NCBI GenBank assembly: GCA_964517215.1
Contig: CAZFBR010000036.1
Coordinates: 1 to 20,295 of the forward strand
From: CAZFBR01 sp035353495 [NCBI: uncultured bacterium]
GTDB lineage: Bacteria; DAOPZR01
Direction of reading: 5' to 3'
DNA length: 20,295 nt
The position numbers and the translations under genes were made by a program. Shown here piece by piece: positions 1 to 8,957 of the stretch; position 1 is the stretch's first letter; every line of letters starts with the position of its first letter. The notes below the pieces were generated by a model, which was not told the origin of the DNA, did no database searches, and was given only the letters and a program-made list of their open reading frames with translations.

Positions 1-3000
1 CTGAACGCGCAGGCGGAGCTGCTGCGCGAACGGCTGACCGCGTTGGACGAGTCGCGGCGCGCGGTGTTCGGTGCGGTGCCCTTTGCGCTGCTCGGCACCG
101 AGCGCATCACCACGGCGAACAACTGCGTGCCGCGCGACATGATCGTCATCGGCGGCGACCGGTTCCTGCTCGGCTACAACGTGCGCATGGGATTGAAGAC
201 GGAGACCAACCTCGCCGACGTATTTACCCTGTATTCCTACCGCGACCGGCAATTCCGCGAGGAGCCGCTCGACCTGCTGCGCTCCGGCGAGTTCGAGCGC
301 GACTTCAAGGAACTCTACAAATATTACCGCGGCTCGACCTTTTCGGCGTTCCGGATCATCGGGCCGTACCTGTACATGGCCTTCCAGGTCGGCGCCACCG
401 CAACGGACCTCAAGACCTTCAAATGGTCGCTCGACAACGGCGCGCTGGCCTATCTCGGCAACCGCGCGGACCACGAATTCGCCTACCCGCCGCAGCATGA
501 GTTTGAATGGCGGCGGGCGGTGCGCGATTTCCACCGGCTGGGCGCCAACCCGCACGTCAGCATCGACGACCGCATCTTCGTCGAATGCATCCATGGCGAC
601 CTGACGGTCAAGCTCGAGGACAACACCGACACGGGCGAGGGGATCTATTCCGAGCCGGTGGAGAACCGCGACCAGACGCTGGACGACGCGGAAATCCACT
701 ATGCGCTGGTGGGCGCGCTCATCCTGCTCAAGATCCGGCCGTTCCAGGAAAAGGAATTCCGCTATCTGGTCTTCAGCGAAAAGCTGCGCACGGTGCGGCG
801 GATTGACGACATCGCCAAGGCCTGCGTGCTGCTGCCCGACGACCACGGCATCATCTTCGCCCACGGTTATTTCCTGCAGACGGGCGAGTACAAGCTGTTC
901 GACAATGAATTCGACGGCATGGTGTACGCCGGGTGCTGCGCGGCGCCCAACGGCGAGGATTTCCTCTACGATTTCCTCAACCGCGAGACGGGCGTGGACA
1001 TCCTGCTCTCGTACAACCGCATCGCCCGGAAGGTGCAGACCCCGATCGTCTGCAACGGCTTCGCCACGTTCGACAGCGGCGAAATGGTGCTGTTCCGCTG
1101 CGACGACCAGCCGCAGAAGCATCACGCGCTGCAGGTCTGGCAGACGCCGTATGTCGGGCGCAATGTGGTGCCGGCGGCGGCCCAGACCGACTCGTTCCTG
1201 TACAAGATCGGCAGCGCCACGGTGGTGAATGCGCTGGCGGAATGCCACGAACTGCTGACCCTGTGCGGCAAGGACGACAGCTACGCGGGGCTGTACACCG
1301 ACCTGGTGCGGCAGACGGCGACGGTGCTCGACACCTATTTCTGGCTGGGCGACGCGGCGGCGGGCAATTTGCGCGAGCCGCTGGACGGCATCCGCGCCAC
1401 CGCCGCGGCGGCGATCGAGGAATTCGAAAAGGTCACCCGGCTCAAGCGCACGGCGGCGGCGGAAAACCGCCGGCTGCGCCAGCAGGTGGCGGAACGCATC
1501 CGCGCCATCGACTACTATGCGCTGACCGGCATCGATGTGTTCGTGGGGCACCTGGCGGCGCTGCGCGGGCTGCGCGGCGGCCTGGTGACCGCGCGCGAGG
1601 TGCGCTACATCGACCTTGCCGCGCTGGCGGAACTGGAACAGGAGATCGTCACCCACAGCGACAAACTGTCGGGCCGGTGCGTGCAGTTCCTGCTGGGCGA
1701 CGCGGCGCTGGCGCCGTACGCCGCCCGGGCGGAGGAATTCCGCGCGCAGGTGGCGCAGGTCGCCACCGGCAGGGAGGCGACCGCGCTGGCGGAGGCCATC
1801 GGCGGCGCGGCGGGCGAACTCGAGATGCTGATCGAGATCGTCGGCACGCTGAAAATCGACGACGCCACGCAGACGACGGCCATTGTCGACCGCATTTCGA
1901 CCATTTATGCCGCGCTCAACCAGGTCAAGTCGCTGGTGCAGGCGCGGCGGCGCGATCTGGCGGGAACGGAGGGGGCGGCGCAGTTCGCGGCGCAGCTCAA
2001 GCTGCTGGCGCAGGCGGTTACCAATTACCTCGACCTGGCGGGCGACGCGGCGAAATGCGACGAATACCTGACCAAGCTGATGGTGCAGCTCGAGGAGCTC
2101 GAGGGGACCTACGCCGATTTCGACGAGTTCATCCCGCAGCTGGCGGCCAAGCGCGAGGAGATCTACAGCGCCTTCTCGGCCCGGAAGGTGCAGCTGACGG
2201 AGGCGCGGCAGCGGCGCGGCAACGCGCTGGCGGAGACGGCGGAGCGCATCCTCACGGGGATCCGCCACCGCGCGGCGGGCTTCACCGAACTCGACGGGCT
2301 GAACGCCTATTTCGCCGCCGACCTGATGATCGACAAGGTGCGCGACACCGCGGCGAAACTGACCGCGGCGGAGGACACCGTGCGCGCCGAGGATATCCTC
2401 GGGCGGCTGAAGACCATCCAGCAGGATGCGGTGCGCCAGCTCAAGGACAAGCTCGAGCTGTATGTCGACGGCGCCAATATCATCCGTTTCGGCCGGCACA
2501 ACTTCGCCGTCAATACGCAGCCGCTCGACCTGACCATGGTGCTGCGCGACGGGGAGATGCACTACCACCTGTCGGGGACCAGATATTTCGAGCCGGTGCA
2601 GGATGCCGAATTCCTGGCCACGCGCGCGGTCTGGGCCCGCGAGGTGGTGGCGGAAAGCCCGACGGTATACCGCGCCGAATACCTCGCCTACGGCATCCTG
2701 GTGGCGGCGGCGCAGCGCGGCGCGGCGGCGGTGGCGGCGTGGCGGGCGCATGACCCGGCGGCCCGGCTCGAGGCGGTGCGCGCCGCCATGGCGGCGCGCC
2801 ATGCGGAGGGGTATGTCAAGGGCGTGCACGATGCCGACGCAGCGCGGCTGCTGGGCGAGCTGCTGCGGCTGCATGCGGAGCTGCGCCGCCTGCGGTTTGC
2901 CCCGGCGGTGCGCGCGCTGGCGCGGCTGTGGTGGGAGGATTCCGCCGGGGCGGAGGAGAAGCGCGTGCTGGGCGCGCGGCTCAGGAGCCGCGGCGCGGCG

Positions 3001-5595
3001 CGGCGGCAGTTCCCCGGCTGGGAGGACCGCAGCATCCTGCTTGAGCTGCGCGACGGCCTGGCCACCTATGCCGACGCCGGCTGGTGCGGCGAGGCGTCCA
3101 GCGACGCCGCGGCGGAATATCTTGCGGAGGAACTGGGCGACGGGGACCGTTTCGTCGTCAGCAGCGAGGCGGCGGCGCTGGCCAACGACTGTCTTGAGGC
3201 GTTGCGCCAGCGCGGCGCGCTGGCGGACTTCACGGCGGCGCGCGAGGCGGTGAAGCACGACCGGCGGGCGGCGTGGTGCGTCATTCGCGACTGGCTGGCG
3301 GCCTTCCTGACCGCTGCGGGCAACCGCCACGATCCGGCATTCCTCGACGAGGCGGCGGGGCTGCTGCTGGCGGGCGGCGGCATCGCGGCGGCGGCGGGCG
3401 CGGCCAGCGCCACAGTGACCCTCAGCGGCATGGTCGGCACTCACCCGGTCATTGCCGGCGGCAGTTATCAGCTCAACTACCACGGTTTCATGCAGAAACT
3501 GGAACGATTCGCGGCGGAGGATGTGCCCGCCTTCACGCGCTGCCTGGCGCGCAAGCAGGCGCTGCTGGCGCAGCGCCGCGCGGAACTGCGGCTGCAGGAG
3601 TTCACCCCGCGCGTGCTCACCACCTTTGTGCGCAACCGGCTCATCGACCAGTTCTACCTCCCCCTGCTCGGGGCCAACCTGGCCAAGCAGGTGGGGACCA
3701 CGGGCGCGGACAAGCGCACCGACCGCATGGGGCTGCTGCTGCTCATCTCGCCGCCGGGTTACGGCAAGACGACGCTGATCGAGTACATCGCCAACCGGCT
3801 GGGCACGGTGTTCATGAAGATCAACGGGCCGGCGCTCGGGCCGCGCGTCACCTCGCTCGATCCCGCCGAGGCGCCCAACGCCGCGGCGCGCGAGGAGATC
3901 AGCAAGCTCAATCTCGCGCTGGAGATGGGCGACAATGTGATGCTGTGCATCGACGACATCCAGCACACCAGTCCGGAGTTCCTGCAGAAGTTCATCTCGC
4001 TGTGCGATGCGCAGCGCAAGATCGAGGGGGTGTTCCGCGGCCAGCCGCGCACCTACGACCTGCGCGGGCGCAAGGTCATGGTGGTGATGGCGGGCAATCC
4101 GTACACGGAGAGCGGGGCCCGGTTCGTCATTCCCGACATGCTGGCCAACCGCGCCGACACCTACAATCTCGGCGACGTGGTTTCCAACAATGAGGACATT
4201 TTTCGCGAGAGCTATCTGGAGAATGCGGTGACGGCGAATGCCATTCTCGCGCGGCTGGGCCGGGCGAGCCAGCAGGACGTGCAGGCGGTGATTCAACTGG
4301 CGCAGTCGGGCCGCGGCGGGAACGTCGATTTTACGGGCAACTATGCGCCCGAGGAACTGAACGAGATGGTCGAGGTGATGCGCCGGCTGATCCGCATCCG
4401 CGACGTCGTCTACCGGGTCAACCAGGAATACATCCGCTCCGCGGGTACCGCCGAGGCCTACCGCACCGAGCCGGCCTTCAAGCTGCAGGGGTCCTACCGC
4501 AATATGAACCGGCTGGCGGAGAAGGTGCTGCCGGTGATGACCGACGCGGAGATTGACGACCTGATCTTCGACCATTACAAGAGCGAGGCGCAGACGCTGA
4601 CCACGGGAGCGGAGTCGAACCTGCTGAAATTTCGCGAGCTGACGGGGAAACTGGCGGGCACGGACGCTGACCGCTGGGCGGAAATCAGGCGCGCGTTCAA
4701 GCGCAACCTGCTGGCGGGGACGGCGGACGCCGATGACCCGGTCGGGCGGGTGGTGACGCAGCTGGCGTCGTTCCGCGAGGGGATCGATGCGCTGGAGGCG
4801 TCGCTGGCCAAGGGGCTGGCGGGCGCGACGGCGCAGCTGCGGCCCGCGGTGCCGGCGGCTCCGGCGGAGCCGCTGACGGGCGAACTGGCGCTGTCGGCGG
4901 CAACGATTGCGCAGCTGACGCGGCTGGCGGCGCAGGCGGCGCCGCGGGTGGTGGTGGTGCCGGTGCCCGCGGGGGCGGCGGCGCCGTCGGTGGCGATGCC
5001 CGCCGCGCAATCGGACGCTGCCGCTGTGCCTGCCGCGCCAGGCGGAACGCCGCCGATGGCACAGTCGGCGACAGTCGCGCCGGCAGCGGCGCCGCATGCG
5101 GTTGCGCCGGCGGCGGTGCCGGCCGCGGACCAGCGGGCGGCGAAACCGGGCGCGCCGCCGCAGATTACCGGCGACTATCGTGACGAGTTCATTCTCCCGC
5201 TGGGCGAGACCCGGAGTTTTCCCGCGCGCACCTATACGCTCACCGGAAACAATTTCCGCGCCGGTGCGCACTTTTTTGTCTACGACAAGAAGCAGCCCAT
5301 TGTGGTGCGGGACGGGGCGGCGCTGACCTATACCCCGCCGCCGAACCCAAAAATGCGGCCGTGCGTGCAGATCGGCGAGGTGGCCCTGGCATTCGCGGTG
5401 GTCAGCGGGCAGGAGGCGCGTTTGACGCTGGAACTGCGCGCCACCGCCAACCGCGGGCTGGAGCAGCCGTATACCGAGGTGCTGCCGGTGACGATTATCA
5501 ATCCGGACGGCACGTATGCGCCGTATGTGCAGCTGCAGTTTCTCGTCAACCCGCAGGACAGTGTGCCGGCGAAACCGAAACGGAAAGCGAGATAA
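1..5595 (+). CDS. Giant AAA+ 'DNA repair ATPase' (5' partial)
   Basis: The reading frame is open from the first base, so the true start lies outside the window and the TTG at 43 is not a convincing start. At least 1,864 residues are present. The N-terminal part (about 100-1300) matches the conserved block of proteins annotated as DNA repair ATPases, with TERITTANNCVPRDM at 100-144. A helical, coiled-coil-like region follows (about 1360-2460). The AAA+ module has Walker A PPGYGKTT (3751-3774, Lys codon 3766), Walker B MLCIDDIQ (3940-3963), a sensor-1 Asn in MAGNPY (4096) and a likely arginine finger in ANRADTYNL (Arg codon 4150). A Pro/Ala-rich linker (about 4840-5160) leads to a beta-rich C-terminal domain (about 5161-5575). 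No signal peptide is visible in the part present. Family knowledge gives only ATPase activity; the DNA-repair label rests on annotation, not experiment that I can cite. Homologues often lie near flotillin-like genes, which are not visible here. The next gene starts 3 bp downstream. Confidence 0.88.
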   Translation: MNAQAELLRERLTALDESRRAVFGAVPFALLGTERITTANNCVPRDMIVIGGDRFLLGYNVRMGLKTETNLADVFTLYSYRDRQFREEPLDLLRSGEFERDFKELYKYYRGSTFSAFRIIGPYLYMAFQVGATATDLKTFKWSLDNGALAYLGNRADHEFAYPPQHEFEWRRAVRDFHRLGANPHVSIDDRIFVECIHGDLTVKLEDNTDTGEGIYSEPVENRDQTLDDAEIHYALVGALILLKIRPFQEKEFRYLVFSEKLRTVRRIDDIAKACVLLPDDHGIIFAHGYFLQTGEYKLFDNEFDGMVYAGCCAAPNGEDFLYDFLNRETGVDILLSYNRIARKVQTPIVCNGFATFDSGEMVLFRCDDQPQKHHALQVWQTPYVGRNVVPAAAQTDSFLYKIGSATVVNALAECHELLTLCGKDDSYAGLYTDLVRQTATVLDTYFWLGDAAAGNLREPLDGIRATAAAAIEEFEKVTRLKRTAAAENRRLRQQVAERIRAIDYYALTGIDVFVGHLAALRGLRGGLVTAREVRYIDLAALAELEQEIVTHSDKLSGRCVQFLLGDAALAPYAARAEEFRAQVAQVATGREATALAEAIGGAAGELEMLIEIVGTLKIDDATQTTAIVDRISTIYAALNQVKSLVQARRRDLAGTEGAAQFAAQLKLLAQAVTNYLDLAGDAAKCDEYLTKLMVQLEELEGTYADFDEFIPQLAAKREEIYSAFSARKVQLTEARQRRGNALAETAERILTGIRHRAAGFTELDGLNAYFAADLMIDKVRDTAAKLTAAEDTVRAEDILGRLKTIQQDAVRQLKDKLELYVDGANIIRFGRHNFAVNTQPLDLTMVLRDGEMHYHLSGTRYFEPVQDAEFLATRAVWAREVVAESPTVYRAEYLAYGILVAAAQRGAAAVAAWRAHDPAARLEAVRAAMAARHAEGYVKGVHDADAARLLGELLRLHAELRRLRFAPAVRALARLWWEDSAGAEEKRVLGARLRSRGAARRQFPGWEDRSILLELRDGLATYADAGWCGEASSDAAAEYLAEELGDGDRFVVSSEAAALANDCLEALRQRGALADFTAAREAVKHDRRAAWCVIRDWLAAFLTAAGNRHDPAFLDEAAGLLLAGGGIAAAAGAASATVTLSGMVGTHPVIAGGSYQLNYHGFMQKLERFAAEDVPAFTRCLARKQALLAQRRAELRLQEFTPRVLTTFVRNRLIDQFYLPLLGANLAKQVGTTGADKRTDRMGLLLLISPPGYGKTTLIEYIANRLGTVFMKINGPALGPRVTSLDPAEAPNAAAREEISKLNLALEMGDNVMLCIDDIQHTSPEFLQKFISLCDAQRKIEGVFRGQPRTYDLRGRKVMVVMAGNPYTESGARFVIPDMLANRADTYNLGDVVSNNEDIFRESYLENAVTANAILARLGRASQQDVQAVIQLAQSGRGGNVDFTGNYAPEELNEMVEVMRRLIRIRDVVYRVNQEYIRSAGTAEAYRTEPAFKLQGSYRNMNRLAEKVLPVMTDAEIDDLIFDHYKSEAQTLTTGAESNLLKFRELTGKLAGTDADRWAEIRRAFKRNLLAGTADADDPVGRVVTQLASFREGIDALEASLAKGLAGATAQLRPAVPAAPAEPLTGELALSAATIAQLTRLAAQAAPRVVVVPVPAGAAAPSVAMPAAQSDAAAVPAAPGGTPPMAQSATVAPAAAPHAVAPAAVPAADQRAAKPGAPPQITGDYRDEFILPLGETRSFPARTYTLTGNNFRAGAHFFVYDKKQPIVVRDGAALTYTPPPNPKMRPCVQIGEVALAFAVVSGQEARLTLELRATANRGLEQPYTEVLPVTIINPDGTYAPYVQLQFLVNPQDSVPAKPKRKAR

Positions 5596-5598
5596 GTC

Positions 5599-7245
5599 AT
5601 GAGCGGCTCGGCGTACGGCACTACTCCTTCGGCCCTGGAACTGCTGGTCACAACCGTGGCGGAGGTGCGGGAGGCGTATCGCGCCTCGGGCACCCTTTCC
5701 GCGGTGCTGATGCTGATGCGCCGCCGGCAGCGGCGCGGCCTGCTGGAACTGCTGAATAATGCGCGGCTGGAACTGCACAACAATCCCCACCTGGTTGCCG
5801 AAGTCATTGCCCGGGGTGCGGCGGGCGCGGAGGCGGCGGCATGGTCGGCGCAGGCGGACGAGGCGACGAAACTGGCGCTGCGCGGCGAAGCGTTTGTGGC
5901 GGCGCGCCGCACGCAGATCGCGCAGCGCCTGGAAGCGCTGCGCGCCCTGCTGGAGAGCGCCGCGCGCGGCAGCATCGAGCCGCAGGAAGTGCTGGACGAG
6001 GTGAGCGGGTTGCTGGATTTGTTTCTCCCTCCGGGTGAACGTGAAGTGGCGGACCTGATCGCGCAGGCGGCGACTGCGGCGGCGGGAGTGCAGGCGGTGG
6101 CAACGGAGGCGGTGGCGGCGGCCGGGGAAGGGCGGGAGGCGGCGATACCCCTGCGCGCAGTGGCGGACCGGGTCCTGAACGCCGCAGCGCAGGCGTTGGA
6201 CCGCATGGAGACACCGTCGCCCGCGCCCGATACGGCGCCGGCAAACGCAGCTTCTCCGGCGGTTGCGCCAACTGTCGCGCCGGTGCCGTTCGCCCCGCTG
6301 GCGGCCAAACCGGCGGCGGCGCGCTTTGTGGCTGAACCGTATGTGCCGTCGGCGGCCATGCCGGTGATTGCCGTGCCCGGCCTGACCACCGCGCTGCCGG
6401 TGCCGGCGGAACCGCCGCTGGTGGACCGCTTCCTCGAACGGCGCTGCGCGGCGCTGGTGGGGTGCGAGGTGCCGCCGCTGCGCACCAACATGCTGCTGGC
6501 GGCGCTGGCGCGGCAGAGCGGCGCAACGCAGTGCGGCGCGCTGCACGTCACCTGCACTGACGAAGCGGAGGCGGAGGCGCGCGAGCGGTTCGCGCGCAGC
6601 GGGGTGGGACTCATGCTGCCGCCGCTGGCGGGCGGACGCGGTGCGGTGATGCAGATTTGCAATCGCGGCGGCTGCTACGAGCCGGGGATACTCGCGGTGG
6701 CGGCGGAGCATTATGCCGCCGCCAGCCGGCCCCTGACGCTGGTGGTGCGGGTGCAGGCGCATTGCGGGGTGATCCGCGACGGGGACACTCGCGGATTCGG
6801 CACGCTGTCACGATACGGCTGCCTGTCGCCTGCGTGCGGGGTGCTGCAGGCGGTGCTGGGCGGCGATACGGCGGCGGCGCGCGGCGGCGAACTGGCCCGG
6901 AGTATCGACCAGCAGCAGCTGGCGGCAGTGCGCGCGACTGATGTCCGCTGGCGCGCGCTGTGCATGGCGGTGCTGCAGGCGCGCACGCAGCTGGAGCAGG
7001 CGACGACGGAGGCGCGGGCGCTCGCGCGGCCGGCATGGCATGTGCTGCTGGGCGCGGTCAATCTGAACGGTTTGCGGGAAGCGATGGAATTGCCGGTGAT
7101 CATCCGCATTATTGATCGCACGGGTGAGCGCGAACGCGGCTGGGAACTGGCGCTGCCGCACGATCCGGGCGCATGGCAGCTTGCCGAACTTCCGGACGGA
7201 CTGCGCCTGACCCCGGCGGTATCCCGGACGAACAATGGCGCATAG
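5599..7245 (+). CDS. Protein of unknown function coupled to the giant ATPase
   Basis: A 548-aa protein that I do not recognise. ATG at 5599 follows the ATPase stop by 3 bp, so translational coupling is likely; no strong Shine-Dalgarno is seen. The N-terminal ~200 residues are predicted mostly helical (including ELLNNARLELHNNPHLV) and rich in Ala, Glu and Arg. A Pro/Ala linker spans about residues 203-273, similar in style to the linker in the ATPase. The C-terminal ~275 residues look globular and hold several Cys and His, for example ERRCAALVGCEVPP, ICNRGGCYEPG, VQAHCGVIRDGD and YGCLSPACG; a metal site or disulfides are possible. No signal peptide or membrane helix is evident. The tight spacing on both sides suggests it works with the ATPase and the kinase, for example as an adaptor, but this is inference. 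Codon use matches its neighbours, which supports it being a real gene. Confidence 0.85.
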   Translation: MSGSAYGTTPSALELLVTTVAEVREAYRASGTLSAVLMLMRRRQRRGLLELLNNARLELHNNPHLVAEVIARGAAGAEAAAWSAQADEATKLALRGEAFVAARRTQIAQRLEALRALLESAARGSIEPQEVLDEVSGLLDLFLPPGEREVADLIAQAATAAAGVQAVATEAVAAAGEGREAAIPLRAVADRVLNAAAQALDRMETPSPAPDTAPANAASPAVAPTVAPVPFAPLAAKPAAARFVAEPYVPSAAMPVIAVPGLTTALPVPAEPPLVDRFLERRCAALVGCEVPPLRTNMLLAALARQSGATQCGALHVTCTDEAEAEARERFARSGVGLMLPPLAGGRGAVMQICNRGGCYEPGILAVAAEHYAAASRPLTLVVRVQAHCGVIRDGDTRGFGTLSRYGCLSPACGVLQAVLGGDTAAARGGELARSIDQQQLAAVRATDVRWRALCMAVLQARTQLEQATTEARALARPAWHVLLGAVNLNGLREAMELPVIIRIIDRTGERERGWELALPHDPGAWQLAELPDGLRLTPAVSRTNNGA

Positions 7246-8695
7246 CGTACCGGCGGCGCCGGCAGCGCCGCCGCCCGGCCGCCGCTACACGTTGCTGCCG
7301 CTGACGCTGCTGGCGAAAGGCCGGATCACGCGCGGTGCAGTCCTGCGCATCATGGTGATCATGCTGCTGTTCCTGGTCATGGGTGCGGTGCTGATCATCA
7401 CCACCACCCTGCTCGAACGGATGTCGCAGGATGTGCACCGGAATTCAATGGCACTGAACCTGGCGCATGAACTGGAGATTACGGTACTGGCACACCGGCG
7501 CAATTCGCTGCTGTTTCTCGCCTATAACGACAGCGCGTATCTGGTCGCCAACAACCAACTGCTGGTGCAGGCGGATCAGCTGATTCCCGCTCTCGCGGCG
7601 GCATCAGTTCCGACCAAGGCTTCGGCACAGGATGTGCTGGGGGATTATGCGCAGTTTCGCGCCGCGCTGGTGGTGTCGCCGGTGCGGCCGACCCCGGCGC
7701 TGCAGCGGACGATTGACCGGCTGATCAACGCGCTGGAGCAGTATCGACAGGCCAACATGACCCGGATGAATGAAACGCGGCGCGCCAGTGAAGAGCTCAA
7801 CCGGACGATTGATGTGGTGGTGGTGACCACGGTGCCGCTGTTTGCCCTGCTGCTGCTGCTGAACGCCTATCAGTTCTGGAAGCAGGTGTTCGACCCGCTC
7901 GCGCAACTGGACGCGGTCACGCAGCGTTTGGCCCGCGGCGAAATGGATGCGCGGGTGACGGTGACCCGGCAGGACGAGCTGGGGGCGCTGGCGGATACTT
8001 TCAATACCATGGCGGATGCGCTGGCGGCGCGCGAAATGGAACGGCAGCATGCGCTGGCGGCGGTGGCGCATGATCTGCGCGGGCCCCTGACGATCATCAG
8101 CGGACTGAATGAGCTGCTGCCGATGAGCACGCCGGCACAGCACAAGGAATATCATGCGCGTATCGCCGCACAATGCCGCCGTCTCGAAGGGATGACCCGC
8201 GATTTGATGGAAACCGTGCGGATTGAGTCGGGCAAACTGACAGTGGCTCGCGATCAGGTTGATGTGGCACAGGTCGTGCGGGAGACGGTGGCGGACCTGT
8301 GCGAACTGCATCGTGATCGCGAAATCACCCTGGCAGGACCGGACCGGTGCCCGGTGGTTGGCGATGCGCTGCGTTTGGCCCGGGTGATCAGCAATCTGCT
8401 GACCAACGCCCTGAAATACAGCCAACCGGAAATGCCGGTGGCAGTGACCTTGACCAGGACGGCGACGCACGTGCGGGTGGCGATTGCCGATCAGGGACAG
8501 GGGATGACGGATGATGAGATCAAGCAGCTGTTCCAGCCGTTCAGCCGGCTGTCGCGCACCGCGCACAGCCGTGCCGGAACCGGGCTGGGCTTGTATTCCG
8601 TCCACCGTATCGTTGAGGCACATGGCGGCCGGGTGTGGCTCGAGTCGGTCCCGGGGAGCGGTACCACGGCAATGGTTGAACTGCCACTCGCCTGA
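7235..8695 (+). CDS. Membrane sensor histidine kinase (HAMP, HisKA, HATPase)
   Basis: A 486-aa transmembrane sensor kinase that autophosphorylates on His and normally passes phosphate to a response regulator. It has TM1 at about 36-60, a mostly helical extracytoplasmic sensor of about 130 residues (resembling four-helix-bundle sensors), TM2 at about 193-213 and a HAMP linker at about 215-268. The H-box is AVAHDLRGPL with His279. The N-box is SNLLTNALKYS with Asn391, the G1 box is DQGQGMT (about 419-425), the F-box is LFQPFSRLSR and the G2 box is GTGLGLYS (about 448-455). All catalytic boxes look intact. The ATG lies inside the end of the preceding gene (11-bp overlap), so it is very likely co-transcribed and coupled. 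No response regulator is found in the window, making it an orphan kinase here; the stimulus is unknown. No clear intrinsic terminator follows the stop. Confidence 0.95.
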   Translation: MAHSVPAAPAAPPPGRRYTLLPLTLLAKGRITRGAVLRIMVIMLLFLVMGAVLIITTTLLERMSQDVHRNSMALNLAHELEITVLAHRRNSLLFLAYNDSAYLVANNQLLVQADQLIPALAAASVPTKASAQDVLGDYAQFRAALVVSPVRPTPALQRTIDRLINALEQYRQANMTRMNETRRASEELNRTIDVVVVTTVPLFALLLLLNAYQFWKQVFDPLAQLDAVTQRLARGEMDARVTVTRQDELGALADTFNTMADALAAREMERQHALAAVAHDLRGPLTIISGLNELLPMSTPAQHKEYHARIAAQCRRLEGMTRDLMETVRIESGKLTVARDQVDVAQVVRETVADLCELHRDREITLAGPDRCPVVGDALRLARVISNLLTNALKYSQPEMPVAVTLTRTATHVRVAIADQGQGMTDDEIKQLFQPFSRLSRTAHSRAGTGLGLYSVHRIVEAHGGRVWLESVPGSGTTAMVELPLA

Positions 8696-8712
8696 CGTAT
8701 CGGCAGCATCCA

Positions 8713-8933
8713 AAGCAGCACCAACCGAAGGAACTTACGGTGCGCGAACGGGAGTGACATGCGCAACATATTGGTAATAAACAAGCAGCACCCTATCGGC
8801 CGCACTCACTAATATACCGCTCACACAACACACAACATGTTGCAGATAAGCAAGAAAAATAAAAATACTACCGATAGGTATTATTAGTGTAAACATTTTG
8901 GCGGGGAGGTTGTTCTTATCAGACAAGCAGCAC
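8713..8933 (+). repeat. Three direct copies of AAGCAGCAC
   Basis: AAGCAGCAC occurs at 8713-8721, 8783-8791 and 8925-8933. The last two copies extend to an identical 11-mer, ACAAGCAGCAC (8781-8791 and 8923-8933), 142 bp apart, flanking most of the AT-rich patch. They may be regulator binding sites or the duplicated target of a small insertion. The sequence alone does not decide between these. Confidence 0.55.
8792..8889. repeat. Two interleaved inverted-repeat pairs
   Basis: CCTATCGG (8792-8799) is the exact inverse of CCGATAGG (8871-8878). CACTAATATACC (8807-8818) is the inverse of GGTATTATTAGTG (8877-8889) with one extra base in the right arm. The order is A-B-A'-B', so the two pairings cannot nest: in RNA they would form either two alternative hairpins or a pseudoknot, and A' and B' share two bases. 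In DNA they could be operator half-sites or the ends of a tiny inserted element. Confidence 0.6.
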
Positions 8934-8946
8934 AGAACGACCACGC

Positions 8947-8951
8947 GGAGG
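8947..8951 (+). promoter_or_regulatory. Ribosome binding site that sets the start at 8958
   Basis: GGAGG lies six bases before the ATG at 8958. The frame is open further upstream to a TTG at 8898, but that codon lacks this placement and would bury the signal peptide 20 residues inside the protein. Confidence 0.75.
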
Positions 8952-8957
8952 CGAAAG

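Larger units (their letters stand above)
8696..8957. promoter_or_regulatory. AT-rich intergenic region with repeats upstream of the secreted protein gene
   Basis: These 262 bp between the kinase and the secreted-protein gene are much richer in A+T than the rest of the window, mainly 8765-8920. No credible gene is seen in them. They hold interleaved inverted repeats, a 10-bp palindrome CAACATGTTG (8833-8842) and three copies of AAGCAGCAC, described separately. Promoter-like candidates exist, for example TTGCAG (8840-8845) 18 bp before AATACT (8864-8869), and TATTAT at 8879-8884. None is good enough to call a start site. The promoter of the downstream gene should lie here, because the kinase stop is 262 bp away. 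Confidence 0.5.

Noticed and set aside
933-2753. Plus-strand 606-codon open frame inside the giant ATPase gene
   Set aside because: It is a Gly/Arg/Ala-rich out-of-frame shadow; the ATPase frame is continuous and conserved.
5328-6662. Minus-strand 444-codon open frame
   Set aside because: It is a Ser/Ala/Arg-rich shadow of the ATPase end and the unknown gene, with no recognisable domain.
7604-8713. Minus-strand 369-codon open frame
   Set aside because: It lies opposite the histidine kinase, whose motifs are complete; the His/Arg/Gln-rich translation is typical antisense.
8898-8957. TTG-initiated extension of the secreted protein
   Set aside because: It would place 20 extra residues before a canonical signal peptide, and the ribosome binding site fits the ATG at 8958.
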